A program made the position numbers and the translations under genes. Positions 60,854 through 64,000 of a stretch of DNA of 64,000 nucleotides are shown here, piece after piece. Origin of the DNA: Viridothelium virens (lineage: Eukaryota > Ascomycota > Dothideomycetes > Trypetheliales > Trypetheliaceae); contig ML991776.1 in assembly GCA_010094025.1 (NCBI GenBank), positions 434,001-498,000 on the forward strand, in the 5' to 3' direction. The notes under the pieces are model-generated. The model had not been told where the DNA came from, did not search any database, and saw only the letters and a program-made list of their open reading frames with translations. The number at the start of each line of letters is the position of its first letter. Position 1 is the stretch's first letter.

Positions 60854-63800
60854 ATGACTACGCAGAAAGTATGCCCTTGATCCGGCCGAACCTTTTATTA
60901 AAAGAGAAAAGCTGACCTGTCTCTAGTTTTGGACCGAAGATCTCTGCGTGCTCAAAAAAGACCCCACGCGCATCGGTGTGATAGAGCGAACTCACGGCGA
61001 CATCGAGACCCACAATCCCAGACCTGAACGCGATTTCCCTGGAGGCATCGATAAAGACAAGAGTGTCAAGCGGTCTGTGTTCAATGAGTTTCTGACATCA
61101 GGGGTCCCGCCTCCGGGACACTGCCTGGTAGTATGGAACATCGCGGGTCAGGTAGAACTGATCCGCGAAGACCGGCTGAAACTGCTCGACCGTTCTTTGC
61201 TGCTTGGTGATATTGTCAAGAAAGAGCCGAATAGCCCGATGAGTGGCACTGTCATCAGCACAAGTACGACAGTCGACATTGCCTCCCTTGGGCGGGTAGC
61301 AGATGATTTCATGGCAGGAAGGTTAACACCATGCGCAAGAGACGCAGCAACCCGTGGTGCCCTGGATACGCCATCTTTGCGCTTTCCATCTCAGAGACGC
61401 AGCTACATGCAGAATAAGGTTATGCGGAATATGCCGTTGGAAGAGTTGACGTCGATACATGATTATCTAGAAGGGGACATCGTCATATACGAGAATTGGG
61501 TCGGCAGGGTCGAGGAAGTAATGGACGAAGTGGCAATACGGCTTTCGAACGGCAGCGTTGTAGTTCCGGAAAATAGCGATGAGCTGGAGAAGAGCGATCT
61601 CATGGTGGACCGATTCAACGTAGGAGACATTGTCCGGACCAAGAAGGGCAATCTTCGGCGAGGCTGGTGGAAGTACGGTGCGTACGACGCAAATATTGAT
61701 CCTGTTGGGCTGGTCGTCGAAGTGCAAACAATTTCGCTTAGTGTGACCTGGCTTTGTCAACGAATTGACGTAACTGCGACCTTTCCTGAACCTCCTGAAT
61801 ATCTGGAAGAGGACGTACTCGAAAGTGGAAAGGTCCGCTTGTACGACCGAACACGTCGTCCACCATCAACTGACGGAGACTCCTCTCTCAAAGTCCAAGG
61901 AGCCAATATTCACGTTGGCGAAATTGTTAAGTTTAAAGACCTAGCTGGGGCTTGCGTCAAATATCAACCAAAATCAGAGGACGGACCTGGCATCGTAAAA
62001 GTTCCACGCACCAGTACTCTGGGGTATGATTTGAATGTCTTTGAAATCATCAGTGGACATACCGAGGTCGTAGTCCAATGGCAGGACATGACCGTGACAA
62101 AACATAGCAGCATTTCTCTCTTCCCGGATCTCGATCTTGACGATGAAAATTCTGCGTGGCCTGGCGAGATCATCTGCTCTAATGAAGGTAGATATCTCCG
62201 ACTCAATGGCGAAGATCCCCCATCACGTCACAATCCTGACAAAGTCGGCGTTGTGCAAAAAGTCAATGCAAGAGATCGCACCGCTCAAGTTCGTTGGTTT
62301 TCACATCCAAACGTCACCTTCACCTACTTTGAAGATGACCCAAAATCCCACCTGTTACCTGATTCAAAAACAGGCGTAGCAGAAGGTCCTGAAGAAGAGG
62401 TTAGTCTCTATGACGTTCAGAGCCCAACGGCTTTGAACAAGCGTCGAGGAGACCTTGTGCTTCTCAAGCACAGCGAGGATAGACCACTACCTGACGCTGA
62501 GCGACCTGATGACATCAAATGGGTTGGCGAGATCATTGAACAAGGTCTTGATGGTCTATCGACGATTCGACTGGGAGCTTTAGATACAGTTCAAGATGTC
62601 AAAGTCCACGTCGAGAACACGATTTTGGCGTACAGCAATGAAATGGATGACTTTGACTATGAAGATGACCTTTCTGAAGAGGATGAAGAAGACTCGGAAT
62701 ACCTAGAGGATGAGGAGGAGGATGCAGAAATGGACGATGTACTATCCCCATTCTGGTCACCCAGCGCTTTAAGCCATCCTATCGATGACGAACCACCCAT
62801 TGTAATTTCGGAAGAGACAATTGACATTGGGTACGACGAATTTCATAACAGAGTAGAAGATATATTACGCAGCAATCGCTTACTCGACAGTAATATGGAA
62901 GATGTAACCGAGGAGGATGAAACCAAGGAGGAAGAAGATGGTGAAGACGACGAAGAAGGCGAAGGGGAGTGGACTAGTACCGACGATTCTGACGATAACT
63001 CAAATGTGGATTCCGAGTCGGAAAAGAATGAAGAGAAAGTCGCCTCTACAAACAACGACACGCCCATGACCGATGTCGAGCCTAATGAAACCTTCCCGAA
63101 AAAGCCCGATCCCTCAAACCTAAGCTCCTACGTCTCTCCTCCTCAACCTCCCGCCACGCAACCCTCGTCCTCTACCTCGCAACCTACACTGTCCTCGACC
63201 CTGAATCTCGACTTCCCCTCCCTACCAAACGCACCCCCCTCCTTCGCCATCCTCTCCGAGTCCGTCCCCTCCACGCACCGCTACGCCAGCACCCCCAACG
63301 TCACAGCTGGGTCTATACGTCGCATCACGAAAGAACACGGTATACTCGCCTCCTCCCTCCCCTCCGGTATCTACGTCCGCACCTGGGAGTCCCGCCTCGA
63401 CCTCCTCCGCATCCTGCTCATCGGCCCCCTCGACACCCCCTACGAGCTCGCCCCCTTCGTCATCGACCTCTGGATGGGACCGACCTTTCCGACCCGCCCG
63501 CCCGAGATGTTTTTCCATTCCTGGTCGGTGGGCACGAGTACCAGCATCAGGCCGCCTGGCGGTGGTGGCAGTGATGGGGCTGGCAGTGGAGGAGGAGGAG
63601 GAGGAGGGGAAGGAGGAGGAGGAAAGGGAGGAATGGGAGGAGCCGGGGCTGGTTCACTAGCGGTGCCGGTGGCAGCGACGACGGTGACATCGACAACGAC
63701 GGGCGGACCGGGCGGTGCGGTGAACCCGAATCTGTACGAGAACGGGAAGATCTGTCTAAGCCTGCTCGGCACGTGGCATGCGGATTCGGGCGGGGAGGCC

Positions 63801-63879
63801 TGGTCGCCCGGGAAGAGCACGGTGTTGCAGATTTTGGTCAGCTTGCTGGGGTTGGTGCTCGTGCGGGAGCCGTACTATA
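60854..63879 (+). CDS. Giant ubiquitin-conjugating enzyme, UBE2O-like (partial, continues right)
   Basis: UBE2O-type enzymes combine E2 and E3 activity and ubiquitinate substrates such as unassembled ribosomal proteins. Exon 1 (60854-60868) encodes only MTTQK; exon 2 (60927-63879) follows a 58-base intron. A GTAAGT donor at 63880 begins the next intron, so the gene runs past the window. About 990 residues are present. The N-terminal 600 or so residues carry SH3-like beta segments with repeated GDIV(V/R) and VGEI motifs (EGDIVIYENWVGRVEEV, VGDIVRTKKGN, HVGEIVKFKDL). A highly acidic coil (DEEEDAEMDD) follows. The UBC core begins near SRLDLLRILLIGPLDTPYE, and the catalytic Cys (about residue 948) is in ENGKICLSLLGTWH. 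A Gly/Ser-rich insertion of about 50 residues lies inside the UBC fold. Confidence 0.9.
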
Positions 63880-64000
63880 GTAAGTTTCTGAGTCTAAGTT
63901 TACCAATTGGAGTTTTTTGCCCTTTTTGGCCTCTTTCCCCCCCACTTGCCCTGCCCCCTTTTCTCCTTCTCTGTGACCCTTTCCTTACTGTCCGTACATT

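Overview
The window is nuclear DNA of a filamentous ascomycete (Pezizomycotina). Genes are closely packed on both strands. Most are split by short introns of about 45-80 bases with GTAAGT/GTATGT-type donors. The gene content is typically fungal: a pentafunctional AROM protein, a GH72 cell-wall glucanosyltransferase, a HET-domain protein, a fungal NLR and an OPT transporter. The species cannot be read from the sequence. Exon structures were worked out by hand from splice signals, reading frame and recalled family conservation; no search was run.

Layout. 0-4 kb: the 5' part of a V-ATPase subunit d gene runs off the left edge. It is followed by a divergent pair, a small basic protein and a gene whose product matches the N-terminal part of the mitochondrially encoded ribosomal protein uS3m (rps3), here nuclear and spliced. 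4-15 kb: a VIT/VWA protein with FG repeats, an RWD protein, a 30-residue zinc-ribbon microprotein, a zinc-finger gene of uncertain 5' end, a cytosine-deaminase-like amidohydrolase and the SWI/SNF subunit SWP73/BAF60. 15.3-16.0 kb: a 730 bp element with terminal inverted repeats and a TA duplication, filled by one open frame. 16.6-26.3 kb: an unrecognised protein, a secreted aldose 1-epimerase, a GH72 enzyme, an extended SDR reductase and a conserved-looking unknown. 27-28.8 kb: the chaperonin subunit CCT-gamma.

29-40.5 kb is the accessory-looking part: a seven-exon NLR-type protein (alpha/beta hydrolase, NB-ARC, TPR), an AsaB/CmcJ-like oxidoreductase with one suspicious frame break, a CorA-like membrane protein and an OPT transporter, separated by longer empty stretches. 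42-64 kb is mostly housekeeping: a 1009-residue disordered protein, PRPP synthetase with a GC-AG intron, a Rho-like GTPase with an altered G3 motif, AROM, a HET-domain protein, an ELL-associated factor, COG8 and a giant UBE2O-like ubiquitin-conjugating enzyme that runs off the right edge.

No biosynthetic or defence operon is evident. The AROM and PRPP synthetase genes supply precursors for aromatic amino acids and nucleotides. The NLR and HET genes are of the kind used in fungal self/non-self recognition, but they lie 21 kb apart among unrelated genes. The most notable items are the nuclear rps3-like gene, the one-gene inverted-repeat element, the Rho-like protein lacking the usual catalytic glutamine, and the microprotein.
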